The position numbers were made by a program, and so were the translations under genes. Positions 1 to 7,367 of a stretch of 64,000 nucleotides of DNA are shown piece after piece (position 1 is the stretch's first letter; the number at the start of each line of letters is the position of its first letter). Origin of the DNA: Onstottus_B arcticum (lineage in GTDB: Bacteria > Acidobacteriota > Blastocatellia > UBA7656). The notes beneath the pieces were generated by a model. That model did not search any database. It was not told where the DNA came from and worked only from the letters and a program-made list of their open reading frames with translations. The stretch is from the NCBI GenBank assembly GCA_038040485.1, contig JBBPIE010000031.1:1-64000 (forward strand), given 5' to 3'.

Positions 1-48
1 TTCTCTTCTCAGTCAGTCCTCACGGGCATTGTGGATAAAACCCTATAC

Positions 49-55
49 GTTAGGC
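49..55 (+). other. R' box (GTTAGGC) of a truncated attC or attI at the window edge
   Basis: GTTAGGC matches the R' consensus GTTRRRY and is identical to the R' boxes of the 1861-1951 and 3701-3793 attC sites. It lies 28 bases before the start codon at 83, the spacing seen in the next cassette (30 bases). The rest of the site would lie partly outside the window, and no matching left arm is visible in bases 1-48, so it could also be the attI site or a coincidence. Confidence 0.5.
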
Positions 56-82
56 TTCGAAGCGAACGAAAGGAGATTAACC

Positions 83-1663
83 ATGCGTACTTTCGCACAG
101 AAACCGAAGGCAACTCAGCAGACTACGTCTGCCAAACCTACGATACCCGCTCGAGCCCACTTTGGGCAAAGTCGTGAGGTGAACTCCGTCCTCCACTTAC
201 AGCGCACGATTGGAAATCAAACCGTGCAGCGGCTGTTAGAAACCGATACGGGGGATATCAAAAGAGACTCAACTACCACCGGATTTGCCCGCTTCAGTCA
301 CGATTTCAGCCGGATCCCGCTGCACTCCAAAGCGCCAGTCAGGCTCCAGGCGAAGCTCACAGTAAATACTCCGGGAGACATTTATGAGCAGGAAGCCGAC
401 CGTGTTTCCGAACAGGTGATGAGAATGCCTGAGCCGCAGCGCACTTGCGCATGCGGCGGTGGCTGCCCCGCGTGCCAGAACGGGCAACTTACCCACGAGC
501 ACTTGCAAACAAAGCATGACCACACACATAACTTCGGTGAGATTGCAGCACCGCCCATTGTCCACGAAGTGCTACGTTCATCCGGCCAGCCGCTGGACAC
601 ATCCACGCGAGAGTTCATGGAATCGCGCTTTGGACATGACTTCAGCCGGGTGCGCGTGCATAACAACGCCAGAGCTTCAGAGTCGGCAAGGGCGGTGAAC
701 GCGCTGGCATACTCAGTCGGGCGCGATATTGTGTTCAGCAATGAACGGTATCAACCTGGGACGACCAACGGGAGGCACCTGCTGGCGCATGAGTTGACGC
801 ATGTAATCCAACAAAGCCCAAACGTTGTCAGGCAGAAACCCGTCCCAGCAGGCGATGCTGCCAACGCTGTACAAGTTGGTGGGCTGACTTCGACGAGCGC
901 ACTTGTTCAGAGAGCACTGAATTGCGATATCGACCATGTTACAAACGCGTGCGCAGGCGCAGATGCCAGTTGCATGGCTGTCCAGGGCGACTATTGCGCT
1001 AAGAAATACCCTGGAGCTAAAGAAATCGAGTCGTTGCATAAAAACGCCGTGGCCGGAGCCGAGTCGCAGAAGGCGGACATCCCCAGTGCGGCGGGAAATC
1101 TACTTTACTTTCTTGCCGGGTCGGGGAAGGAGAAAGTAATGCCCGTCGATATCTTCAAAAAACACTCCGTGACCCAGGATTTATTGCTCAACACTCACCG
1201 AAATAAATTCATCGAAGGTGCTGTCAAGCGGCTTAAAAATGGTCAACTCAAGCTCGGAGGTTCGGTGGATTTGAAATGGACGGATACGGGCCAGGCCTTT
1301 CAGGGAGCGATTGAGGATCTTGCCCTGTCCGTTGGGGGCTTCACTTTGTGTTCAAATGTTCAGGTAACGGCGACGGATAAGGGTAGTGGCAACGTCGAAC
1401 TGACTTTCAACAACTGGACTGTCCAGGCTTTCGATTGCTACAACTGGGATCCAGGCAAGGGAATCGGCAATTTGTTCGGCGGGGTCAACGATAAAGACTT
1501 ATGCTGCCTTCAGAATGCCGGTAAAGGTAAGCACTTCCGTATACGCACCGACCCCTGGAAGAATGATTATGCGCCCTCTTTCGCGAAAGAAACAATTTCA
1601 ACATCCAGTCCGCCGCCGCCGCCGAAGTCCGGCGGGTCGAAGGAAAAGGATGATGATCGTTAA
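83..1663 (+). CDS. DUF4157 (eCIS core domain) protein, cassette-borne
   Basis: A 526-residue protein. The ATG at 83 is preceded by AAAGGAGA, whereas an upstream in-frame ATG at 29 has no such site and precedes the putative cassette boundary. About residues 153-245 form a DUF4157 domain: FGHDFSRVRVH motif, then the zinc-peptidase-like helix AHELTHVIQQ. An earlier degenerate copy of the first motif (FSHDFSRIPLH) lies near residue 75, and a cysteine-rich CACGGGCPACQ stretch near residue 125. The C-terminal 270 residues are cysteine-containing and end in a Pro/Lys/Asp-rich tail; I do not recognise their fold. DUF4157 is known from proteins linked to extracellular contractile injection systems and polymorphic toxins. 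The distal part could be an effector, but this is inference, and no injection-system gene lies in the window. Confidence 0.85.
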   Translation: MRTFAQKPKATQQTTSAKPTIPARAHFGQSREVNSVLHLQRTIGNQTVQRLLETDTGDIKRDSTTTGFARFSHDFSRIPLHSKAPVRLQAKLTVNTPGDIYEQEADRVSEQVMRMPEPQRTCACGGGCPACQNGQLTHEHLQTKHDHTHNFGEIAAPPIVHEVLRSSGQPLDTSTREFMESRFGHDFSRVRVHNNARASESARAVNALAYSVGRDIVFSNERYQPGTTNGRHLLAHELTHVIQQSPNVVRQKPVPAGDAANAVQVGGLTSTSALVQRALNCDIDHVTNACAGADASCMAVQGDYCAKKYPGAKEIESLHKNAVAGAESQKADIPSAAGNLLYFLAGSGKEKVMPVDIFKKHSVTQDLLLNTHRNKFIEGAVKRLKNGQLKLGGSVDLKWTDTGQAFQGAIEDLALSVGGFTLCSNVQVTATDKGSGNVELTFNNWTVQAFDCYNWDPGKGIGNLFGGVNDKDLCCLQNAGKGKHFRIRTDPWKNDYAPSFAKETISTSSPPPPPKSGGSKEKDDDR

Positions 1664-1860
1664 GAAGTACGGTTGATGCCTATAGCCTTTTTGCCAAATA
1701 ATCGACCGATTCTCAAAAGAGGCTGCTCAATTAAGGTGAAGTGAAACCGGCAGAACTCAGGTCAGTCGTCCAGTGGCCTCCGCTACAAATGAGCACGAAC
1801 TTTAATTTGCCGATGCCCGGGAGATTTAGTGATACAGCTTGAGCTGTAAAGTAAGGCGCT

Positions 1861-1951
1861 GCCTAACAAACGATTCGACCGGAGCCGCCGAAGCGGATTT
1901 CGCATAGTTTCTCAGTGTTACGCGGCGGCCCGGTCAATCGGGGCGTTAGGC
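1861..1951 (+). other. attC: attC site 1
   Basis: R'' GCCTAAC (1861-1867) and R' GTTAGGC (1945-1951) are perfect inverted repeats. The inner arms pair as CGATT-GACCGG-GCCGCCG, with two unpaired bases on the left arm (C1876 and A1883). Such extrahelical bases are the known orientation signal for integron integrase. The remaining bases form an apical loop of about 30 nt. It terminates the DUF4157 cassette. Confidence 0.92.
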
Positions 1952-1980
1952 CGCAAGAGGCGATCCCAGACGGGCAGCCT

Positions 1981-2505
1981 ATGAGCGAAACGCCCCTGTC
2001 CGACCTCATCGCCGACCACATCGCCGCCGACACGCCCGAGAGCTTCGCGAGGTTCCTCGGCGGGTTCCGTAGCTCGGTGGTGGGCGTGATCGCCGTGGGG
2101 GTTCCGGCTGGAGCGGGCGGCGAGTACGTCTCGACGGCCGAACGACCCCTTTCAGTCGGCCTGACGCGGCACGCCGGCGGGCGGTCGATGGTTCTGGCGT
2201 TCGCGGATCCGGCTGCGTTCGCGCGGCGGTTCGGCCGTCCCTTCAACGCCGAGATCGCCGGCGAGGCGCTCCTGGCCACCGTGCTGCACAACTCGGCCTG
2301 CGAGGACCCGGCGATCACAAGTGCCACGAGGGTCAGAAGGCTCCTGGCCACCGTGCTGCACAACTCGGCCTGCGAGGGGGTGCTGGTCAACAGCGCACTG
2401 GCGGAGGTGTCCGTGGTCATTGACCGGGCCACCTGCGAGTCGCTTGCCCGGTCCGCAGCCGGGAGTGAGCAGCCGGCGCGTCGGCCGTGGTGGCGGTTCT
2501 GGTAG
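1981..2505 (+). CDS. SseB N-terminal-domain-like protein with internal duplication
   Basis: A 174-residue protein starting at the ATG 30 bases after the attC crossover. The segment with RPLSVGLTRHAGGRSMVLAF followed by RRFGRPFNAEIAGEALL resembles the SseB N-terminal domain family, and the protein ends in a Trp-rich RRPWWRFW tail. Known SseB-like proteins are small and cytoplasmic with poorly defined roles. Residues LLATVLHNSACE occur twice, 24 residues apart, from a 37-bp direct repeat in the DNA; removing one copy restores a continuous SseB-like segment. The duplication may alter or disable the protein. GC content is much higher than in the flanking cassettes, suggesting a different donor. 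Confidence 0.75.
   Translation: MSETPLSDLIADHIAADTPESFARFLGGFRSSVVGVIAVGVPAGAGGEYVSTAERPLSVGLTRHAGGRSMVLAFADPAAFARRFGRPFNAEIAGEALLATVLHNSACEDPAITSATRVRRLLATVLHNSACEGVLVNSALAEVSVVIDRATCESLARSAAGSEQPARRPWWRFW
2269..2377 (+). repeat. In-frame 37-bp direct repeat inside the SseB-like gene
   Basis: The 37 bases at 2269-2305 recur exactly at 2341-2377, a 72-base offset that keeps the reading frame and adds 24 residues. The intervening 35 bases do not resemble the rest of the gene. The exact identity points to a recent event. Confidence 0.95.
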
Positions 2506-2609
2506 GGGCTGCCGGCAATGCCGAGGACCGGCGGCGTGGTTGCGCTCACTTCTGAGAGCTTCGATTGCGACAGAGTCGGCCGCTGGCTATGGACGGTGGC
2601 TTCGACGCG

Positions 2610-2699
2610 GCCTAACTCCCGCGTTGACCGAAGCGCGCGATTGAGTGTTGACATAAACCGTAAGTGTTACGCGCGCGCTCGGTCACGCGAACGTTAGCC
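2610..2699 (+). other. attC: attC site 2
   Basis: R'' GCCTAAC (2610-2616) and R' GTTAGCC (2693-2699) pair with one mismatch. The inner arms pair as CGCGT-GACCGA-GCGCGCG, with one unpaired T and one unpaired A on the left arm in positions equivalent to those of site 1. It terminates the SseB-like cassette. Confidence 0.9.
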
Positions 2700-2786
2700 C
2701 GTCATTGCGTATAGAATAAGTCGATTCGAAGTATCGTAACGAATCGAAACCAACAACTGGGTCGCAGTCGGTTTTCAGGAGGTATC

Positions 2787-3674
2787 ATGCGAATACTGCA
2801 CACGTCCGTTGTCACGTTCCTCATCATTTCACTGGCGACTATCGCCTCAGCGCAGGGAAATGGGCTAATCCCGGGGTTTATACCAAACGGAACTACCGTC
2901 GCCGCTCCACCAGCCGACGCGCCAAAGATAGACCCATCAAAAGTCAGGTTCCTGTTGGCAGGTAGCTGTGATGAAAGGATGATTCTCGATAACCCAACTC
3001 AGGGGCGCGGCATTGTTGCTCCGGAGATCGATCTCAGAGACGAGCTCATCGCGCGGCAGCTCCTTCAGATGGGAATTACATTTGTCCTAGAGAAATGTCC
3101 CTCGGCCAAGCGTCCCTATGTGTACCTAAGGTCTGGCGGCCCGGCAGCCTTTACGGATGCTAGGGAGGGTTTTGGATTCGTCGGACGTACCATCTATGAG
3201 CGTCCGTTGGACGTGGTCCAAGGTGGTGGGAGCAATGAGAGGCCGGGCTTGATAGTTGACTATCTAAACTTTCCGCGAGCTTACGTGAATCAGCAGGCTT
3301 ACTACGCAGAACAGGAAAGGCAGCGTAAAGCAGCACTTGAGCAAAAGAGGCAAGCCGAGCAAAAGACCGCAGCCCGTTGGGCGGCCTTTCTTAAGACGAA
3401 CAGGGTCAAGCACATCGTGACAATTGATCAGCTGACCGCGAATCCGTTTGTCTACCAAGGGCAAGTTGTGGCGGTCCGCGGCTCATTTCAAAGGATGAAT
3501 TCCGCGACTCAAGGTGTTTTCTCGGGGTTTGTGGTCTCCGGTATTTCCACCGCTAGGTTTACTCGATCGGGGAGCTCGGTTGTGCTGGCTGGCCGCGTAT
3601 TGGGCAACATCGAAGTAAAACCTGGGCCAATGCTCGTGCCTCATTTGTCTTTCATAGGCGTCTGGACCGACTAA
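2787..3674 (+). CDS. Secreted protein of unknown function (cassette 3)
   Basis: A 295-residue protein with a strong AGGAGG ribosome binding site just before the ATG. The N-terminus is a classical signal peptide (basic start, hydrophobic core, cleavage after ASA near residue 22). A charged, Gln/Lys/Glu-rich stretch around residues 170-200 looks like a short coiled coil. The last 90 residues are beta-rich, with the phrase FVYQGQVVAVRGSF resembling OB-fold-like nucleic-acid or ligand-binding modules; this is inference only. I do not recognise the family. The gene fills the cassette between attC sites 2 and 3. Confidence 0.8.
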   Translation: MRILHTSVVTFLIISLATIASAQGNGLIPGFIPNGTTVAAPPADAPKIDPSKVRFLLAGSCDERMILDNPTQGRGIVAPEIDLRDELIARQLLQMGITFVLEKCPSAKRPYVYLRSGGPAAFTDAREGFGFVGRTIYERPLDVVQGGGSNERPGLIVDYLNFPRAYVNQQAYYAEQERQRKAALEQKRQAEQKTAARWAAFLKTNRVKHIVTIDQLTANPFVYQGQVVAVRGSFQRMNSATQGVFSGFVVSGISTARFTRSGSSVVLAGRVLGNIEVKPGPMLVPHLSFIGVWTD

Positions 3675-3700
3675 GCAACAGAAGGATGACGGACGGCGCA

Positions 3701-3793
3701 GGCTAACAACACGTTCCAGCCGAGCGCGGGCGGCCGGTTTCTTAACGCTTTATCAGTGCCGTTGCCCGCGCCGGCTGAACGTGAGCGTTAGGC
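3701..3793 (+). other. attC: attC site 3
   Basis: R'' GGCTAAC (3701-3707) and R' GTTAGGC (3787-3793). The inner arms pair without mismatch as CACGTT-CAGCCG-GCGCGGGC, with an unpaired C (3716) and an unpaired A (3723) on the left arm. This is the same geometry as sites 1 and 2 despite unrelated arm sequence, which argues for structural rather than sequence conservation. Confidence 0.92.
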
Positions 3794-3973
3794 ATCAGAG
3801 AGTCGCCGCGCGGCGCTTCGGCAGGTGGTGCACTTGCCGGCGTGAGTCCAAACAGCCACGACTCGGCTCAAAGATCAACGCAGCTGAACGCATACTGTCG
3901 GCCAATCACCAATGACGGCTTGGGTTACTTTGCATACCATCAGCGCCGTCACAACAAAGGGGGAAGGACAGCA

Positions 3974-4687
3974 ATGGCACGATGCACCGCACCAGTTCGG
4001 GGGCACAGTTCCGCAGCCGCCCGAGCGAACTGCCCTGCATGCAGTTCCCGCTATGGCGGCTACCGCAGCAGCTACGGCTACGGCAGCGGCTACAGTTCGT
4101 CCTACCCGTCGGGCGGCGGGAGCAGCTACAGCGGCGGTGGCAGGTCCACCGGGAGCGGCAGTTCAAGGCCGCGCTGGTCGCACGCAGGTTCGTCCGTCTC
4201 GTACACGCCTGCTCAGGTGGCGTCGCTCACGCCGGTCCGCGAGGCTGTTGAGATTGAAGCGGCGGCGAAGCCAGATCTTCGAGATTGCTTCCTCTGCCAC
4301 GCCTGGGATGACCGGCAGGGAGCCGCCAAGCAACTGCACGATTCGCTCGAGGCGGCTGGTGTCAAGGTTTGGTTCAGCGAGAAGGACCTTGGCCTTGGCG
4401 TGCCGATGATGCGCGCGATCGACAAGGGCTTGGCAGCCTCGAAAACCGGGCTCGTCCTGGTGACCCCTGCATTGCTCGCACGCCTCCCGAAAGAGGGCGT
4501 TGCCGACAAAGAACTTTCGACGCTTTTGCAGGGTAACCGGCTGGTGCCTATCGTGCACGGTACGACGTACACAGCGCTCCGCGATGTCAGCCCCATGCTC
4601 GCTTCGCGAAGCGGCCTGGACACATCGGAAGACACAATGACGGTGATCGCAGCCAAGATTGCCGAGCTGGTCGCCATCTGGAGCTGA
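3974..4687 (+). CDS. TIR-domain protein with Gly/Ser/Tyr-rich linker (cassette 4)
   Basis: A 237-residue protein. The ATG at 3974 follows GGGGGAAGGA; a longer in-frame start at 3842 lacks such a site. The N-terminus has paired cysteines (MARC and NCPAC), followed by a Gly/Ser/Tyr-rich linker to about residue 65. A TIR domain covers roughly residues 102-237: FLCHAWDDR strand, VWFSEKDLGLG loop, and ADKELSTLL with a glutamate at about residue 180 in the place of the catalytic Glu of TIR NADases. It ends in LVPIVHGTTY. Many bacterial TIR proteins deplete NAD during phage infection, and integron cassettes are known carriers of anti-phage genes, so a defence role is plausible but unproven. No partner gene is present in the cassette. 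Confidence 0.88.
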   Translation: MARCTAPVRGHSSAAARANCPACSSRYGGYRSSYGYGSGYSSSYPSGGGSSYSGGGRSTGSGSSRPRWSHAGSSVSYTPAQVASLTPVREAVEIEAAAKPDLRDCFLCHAWDDRQGAAKQLHDSLEAAGVKVWFSEKDLGLGVPMMRAIDKGLAASKTGLVLVTPALLARLPKEGVADKELSTLLQGNRLVPIVHGTTYTALRDVSPMLASRSGLDTSEDTMTVIAAKIAELVAIWS

Positions 4688-4791
4688 CAGGGTTAGAGGA
4701 GGAGCTGGCGCATCGCCTGCACCTCGCGCTCGTGCTCTTTCTTGACCTTCTTGATTATCTCGGTCGCCCCGTTCGAACGTCGCGAGCTGAT

Positions 4792-4920
4792 GCCTAACCC
4801 CTCGTTCAACCGGAGCGCCAACGGGAGGCCACCAAGCCCGGGCCGGCGGTACGCAGTACATTTTCGCCAGCCCGGGCTTGGTGGCCTCCCGTCGTCGCCC
4901 GGTTAACTCGAACGTTAGAC
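4792..4920 (+). other. attC: attC site 4, long-stem, last of the array
   Basis: R'' GCCTAAC (4792-4798) and R' GTTAGAC (4914-4920). At 129 bases it is longer than the others because the stem continues through a perfect 20-bp arm pair around a short loop (left arm about 4820-4841, right arm about 4868-4890). An unpaired A at 4814 sits where the others have theirs. The bases after the crossover, TTAGAC, contain the stop codon of the convergent SDR gene. Confidence 0.88.
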
Positions 4921-5748
4921 ATAGGAACCGCCGGTCACCAGGACGCAGTGACCGGTCACGTAGTCCGCAAGCGGTGATGCCAGGAACAACACCGGGCCAG
5001 CAGCTTCATCCGGTGTGCCGGCTCTTCCTAGCGGAATGAAGTTCGCCGCCATCTGCCGCATCGCGTCAGGAATTCCAAGCTCGACTTTCTTCCCCGCTCG
5101 CTCGATCGTCTCCTGCTTCTCTTTCGCCTGAGTCAGGCGCGTCTCGATAAACCCGTACGCGACGGCGTTGACGTTGATGTTGAATCGTCCCCACTCCTTG
5201 GCCATCGTTTTAGTCACGCCAATGATGCCCATCTTGCCGGCCGAGTAGTTGATCTGACCCGCGTTTCCGGCAACCCCCGACGTAGAGGAGATGTTTACGA
5301 TCTTGCGGTGCACTCGTTTGCCTTCGGCTATTTCCTGCTTGGCGGCTTCGCGCATGTAAGGCGTGGCCGCGCGTATGATCCGGAACGGAGCGGTGAGATG
5401 AACGTCGATCATTGCGTACCACTGCTCGTCGGTCATGTTCTGAACCACCGAGTCCCAGGTGTAGCCCGCGTTGTTGACGATGATGTCGATCCCACCAAAG
5501 GCTTCGGCGGCGGTCTTGACCAGCCGATCAGGAAACTCGACATCGGTGACGCTGCCGGCGCAGACGACTGCCTTCCCACCCGAAGCCGTGATCTCTTTTG
5601 CTGTAGCCTCGGCAACGTCGGCGTCGATGTCGTTGATGACCACCGAAGCGCCGTGCTCTGAAAAAAGTTTCGCGATGCTCTTGCCGATCCCGCGGCCCGA
5701 CCCGGTGACAATCGCGGACTTACCTACCAGCAGCCTGTAGTCTGACAT
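4915..5748 (-). CDS. SDR-family oxidoreductase (FabG-like)
   Basis: A 277-residue NAD(P)-dependent short-chain dehydrogenase/reductase. A Rossmann motif TGSGRGIG lies near residue 16, NNAG near residue 91, and the catalytic Ser/Tyr/Lys sit in NISSTSG and YSAGK. It ends in the usual VTGGSYV. The family reduces or oxidises keto/hydroxy groups, often on acyl-thioesters; the substrate cannot be told. The ATG is preceded by AAAGGAA. The stop codon lies at 4915-4917, inside the terminal R' box of the cassette array, so the array abuts the 3' end of this gene without removing coding sequence. Confidence 0.93.
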   Translation of the reverse strand: MSDYRLLVGKSAIVTGSGRGIGKSIAKLFSEHGASVVINDIDADVAEATAKEITASGGKAVVCAGSVTDVEFPDRLVKTAAEAFGGIDIIVNNAGYTWDSVVQNMTDEQWYAMIDVHLTAPFRIIRAATPYMREAAKQEIAEGKRVHRKIVNISSTSGVAGNAGQINYSAGKMGIIGVTKTMAKEWGRFNINVNAVAYGFIETRLTQAKEKQETIERAGKKVELGIPDAMRQMAANFIPLGRAGTPDEAAGPVLFLASPLADYVTGHCVLVTGGSYV

Positions 5749-5987
5749 GTTTGATTCCTTTCGAGGATATGAAGCGCGCCCAACTCAGCGCAGCGCGAGA
5801 TGATACACGAAGCCTCGCCAAACCGTCCATTATTCGAGCGGGACGCCAGTGTGCTGATTTCGAATATTTCTCCGTAACCCCTGCGACTCTGCGGCTAGTT
5901 AGCGGCGAAATTATGCTAACCACAAAGCGCCGAAACGAGAGACAACTCCGAGTTCAAAAAGAAGCGTGCACTTTTCTGAGGATCGCT

Positions 5988-5993
5988 TATAAT
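5988..5993 (+). promoter_or_regulatory. Possible -10 element upstream of the membrane protein gene
   Basis: A perfect TATAAT lies 45 bases before the ATG at 6038. No good -35 hexamer is present at 16-18 bases upstream, so the call is weak. The rest of the 289-base gap 5749-6037 shows nothing recognisable. Confidence 0.35.
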
Positions 5994-6037
5994 CCCGCCG
6001 CAGGTTGTACGACAGTTCACCAAAAGGAGAGTCTCAG

Positions 6038-7249
6038 ATGAAACCACTCAAAGTGGCGGGTATCGCTGTACTCATGTTGCTGGGGTGTTTGTACACTGCG
6101 GTTCGCAGCGACGCGCAGACGACAAACGTCGAAACCATTCAAGCCGCAAAGCCCAAAGTCACAGGACTCACTGAGGGGCATCTCGAATTGGATGTCGTCA
6201 TCAAGGTGGACATCGATCATCTGGCTGAGTGGGCGGCTACGCCTGGCAACAACCCCGCCAAACTTGTTCCTTTTCTGAGCGGGCTCGCCATCAACGGCAA
6301 CTACCCGATAGAGATTCATACGACCGAGAACCATTTGCGCTTTCACCTGCAGATAACTCCCGAGAATAAAGACGTGTGGATTGATTTGCTCGGAGATCCC
6401 GAGGGTATTCGAAAGCCCGTAATCTTTAGCGTCGGGCTTGAAGGTCAGTCTCAATTCGACACGGTGTTCGACCAAAAGAACATGATCCCGCTCACTGTGA
6501 TTTCACCCTGGTATGGAGTCGTCGCGTTGATCATCGTGCTTGTCACCTTGTTCTTGCTTGCCTGGCTCGCTCGAACCTCCAATATCATCCGTGAACCGGG
6601 CCCAAAGCCCCCCGGGAAAAAGCATCGGCCTTACAACCTCGGCCGCACTCAGATGGCATTTTGGTTCTTCCTGGTCTACTCGTCCTATGTTGTTATCTGG
6701 CTGATCACCGCCGCGCTCGACACAATCACGGCGTCTCTGCTCGGACTGATGGGCATCAGCGCCGGCACAGCGTTGAGCGAAGCAATGATCGATTCCGGCA
6801 AGGATACCGCAACAGCAGGTCAACGACAGGATCTCACCGCTGAGAAACGCGCGCTCGAGCAAAGCATCCCGGAGGTTCAATCCCAAGCCGCCTCGCTTAA
6901 TGCCGAAGCCACAATGCCGGCGGAAGATCTGTCCAACCGTGACAGCCTGAATAAACAACTTCTCGACTACCGCACCCGGCTTGCTCAGATCAACCAACAG
7001 ATCGAGGCCATCTCTTCGTCAGCCTCGTCCGGCGTCTCCGCCGGCTTTCTCCGAGACATTCTCGCCGACGGTAGTGGATACAGCTTTCATCGCTTTCAGA
7101 TATTCGCGTGGACGATTGTGCTTGGAGTTATCTTTGTTTCCTCGGTGTATAACAGCCTGTCGATGCCCGAGTTCAGCACCACATTGCTGGGGTTGATGGG
7201 GATCAGCTCCGGAACCTATATCGGTTTCAAATTCCCGGAGCAGAAGTAA
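6038..7249 (+). CDS. Membrane protein with signal peptide and repeated GLMGISxGT motif
   Basis: A 403-residue protein whose ATG at 6038 follows AAAAGGAGA. A signal peptide is cleaved near residue 27, then comes an extracytoplasmic beta-rich region to about residue 155, a first membrane segment (about 160-180), and a second pair near 210-250. A coiled coil (about 265-335) precedes the last membrane pair near 355-400. The phrase LLGLMGISAGT occurs after the middle membrane pair and again (LLGLMGISSGT) at the C-terminus, suggesting an internal duplication of a membrane hairpin. The function is not known to me. Confidence 0.85.
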   Translation: MKPLKVAGIAVLMLLGCLYTAVRSDAQTTNVETIQAAKPKVTGLTEGHLELDVVIKVDIDHLAEWAATPGNNPAKLVPFLSGLAINGNYPIEIHTTENHLRFHLQITPENKDVWIDLLGDPEGIRKPVIFSVGLEGQSQFDTVFDQKNMIPLTVISPWYGVVALIIVLVTLFLLAWLARTSNIIREPGPKPPGKKHRPYNLGRTQMAFWFFLVYSSYVVIWLITAALDTITASLLGLMGISAGTALSEAMIDSGKDTATAGQRQDLTAEKRALEQSIPEVQSQAASLNAEATMPAEDLSNRDSLNKQLLDYRTRLAQINQQIEAISSSASSGVSAGFLRDILADGSGYSFHRFQIFAWTIVLGVIFVSSVYNSLSMPEFSTTLLGLMGISSGTYIGFKFPEQK

Positions 7250-7367
7250 ACAAGCGGCGAGTAGTTGCCGGCCCAAAGACCAATCAGAGCATTCAACCGC
7301 GCGCGTTGGTCGCGCGTTCCAATGGAATCCGACACGCAGTCATCCGTATCTTAGGAGTGAGCGCGGC

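Larger units (their letters stand above)
49..4920 (+). mobile_element. Integron gene-cassette array (four cassettes, no adjacent integrase)
   Basis: Four attC recombination sites separate four single-gene cassettes, all read left to right. Using the known crossover rule (between G and TT of the R' box GTTRRRY), the cassettes run 50-1945 (DUF4157), 1946-2693 (SseB-like), 2694-3787 (secreted protein) and 3788-4914 (TIR). The left limit rests only on a GTTAGGC box at the window edge. No integrase gene lies beside the array, so within this window it is a CALIN-type cluster; an integrase could lie left of the window. A truncated intI is present about 22.6 kb to the right. The SseB cassette is visibly richer in GC than its neighbours, as expected of cassettes of mixed origin. 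Confidence 0.88.

Noticed and set aside
1863..2654. 263-codon minus-strand frame across cassette 2
   Set aside because: It crosses an attC site and the direct repeats and is Ser/Arg/Ala-rich, as expected of a high-GC antisense frame.
4692..4698. GTTAGAG box after the TIR stop
   Set aside because: Last base does not fit GTTRRRY and no paired R'' or stem is found; the true attC is at 4792-4920.
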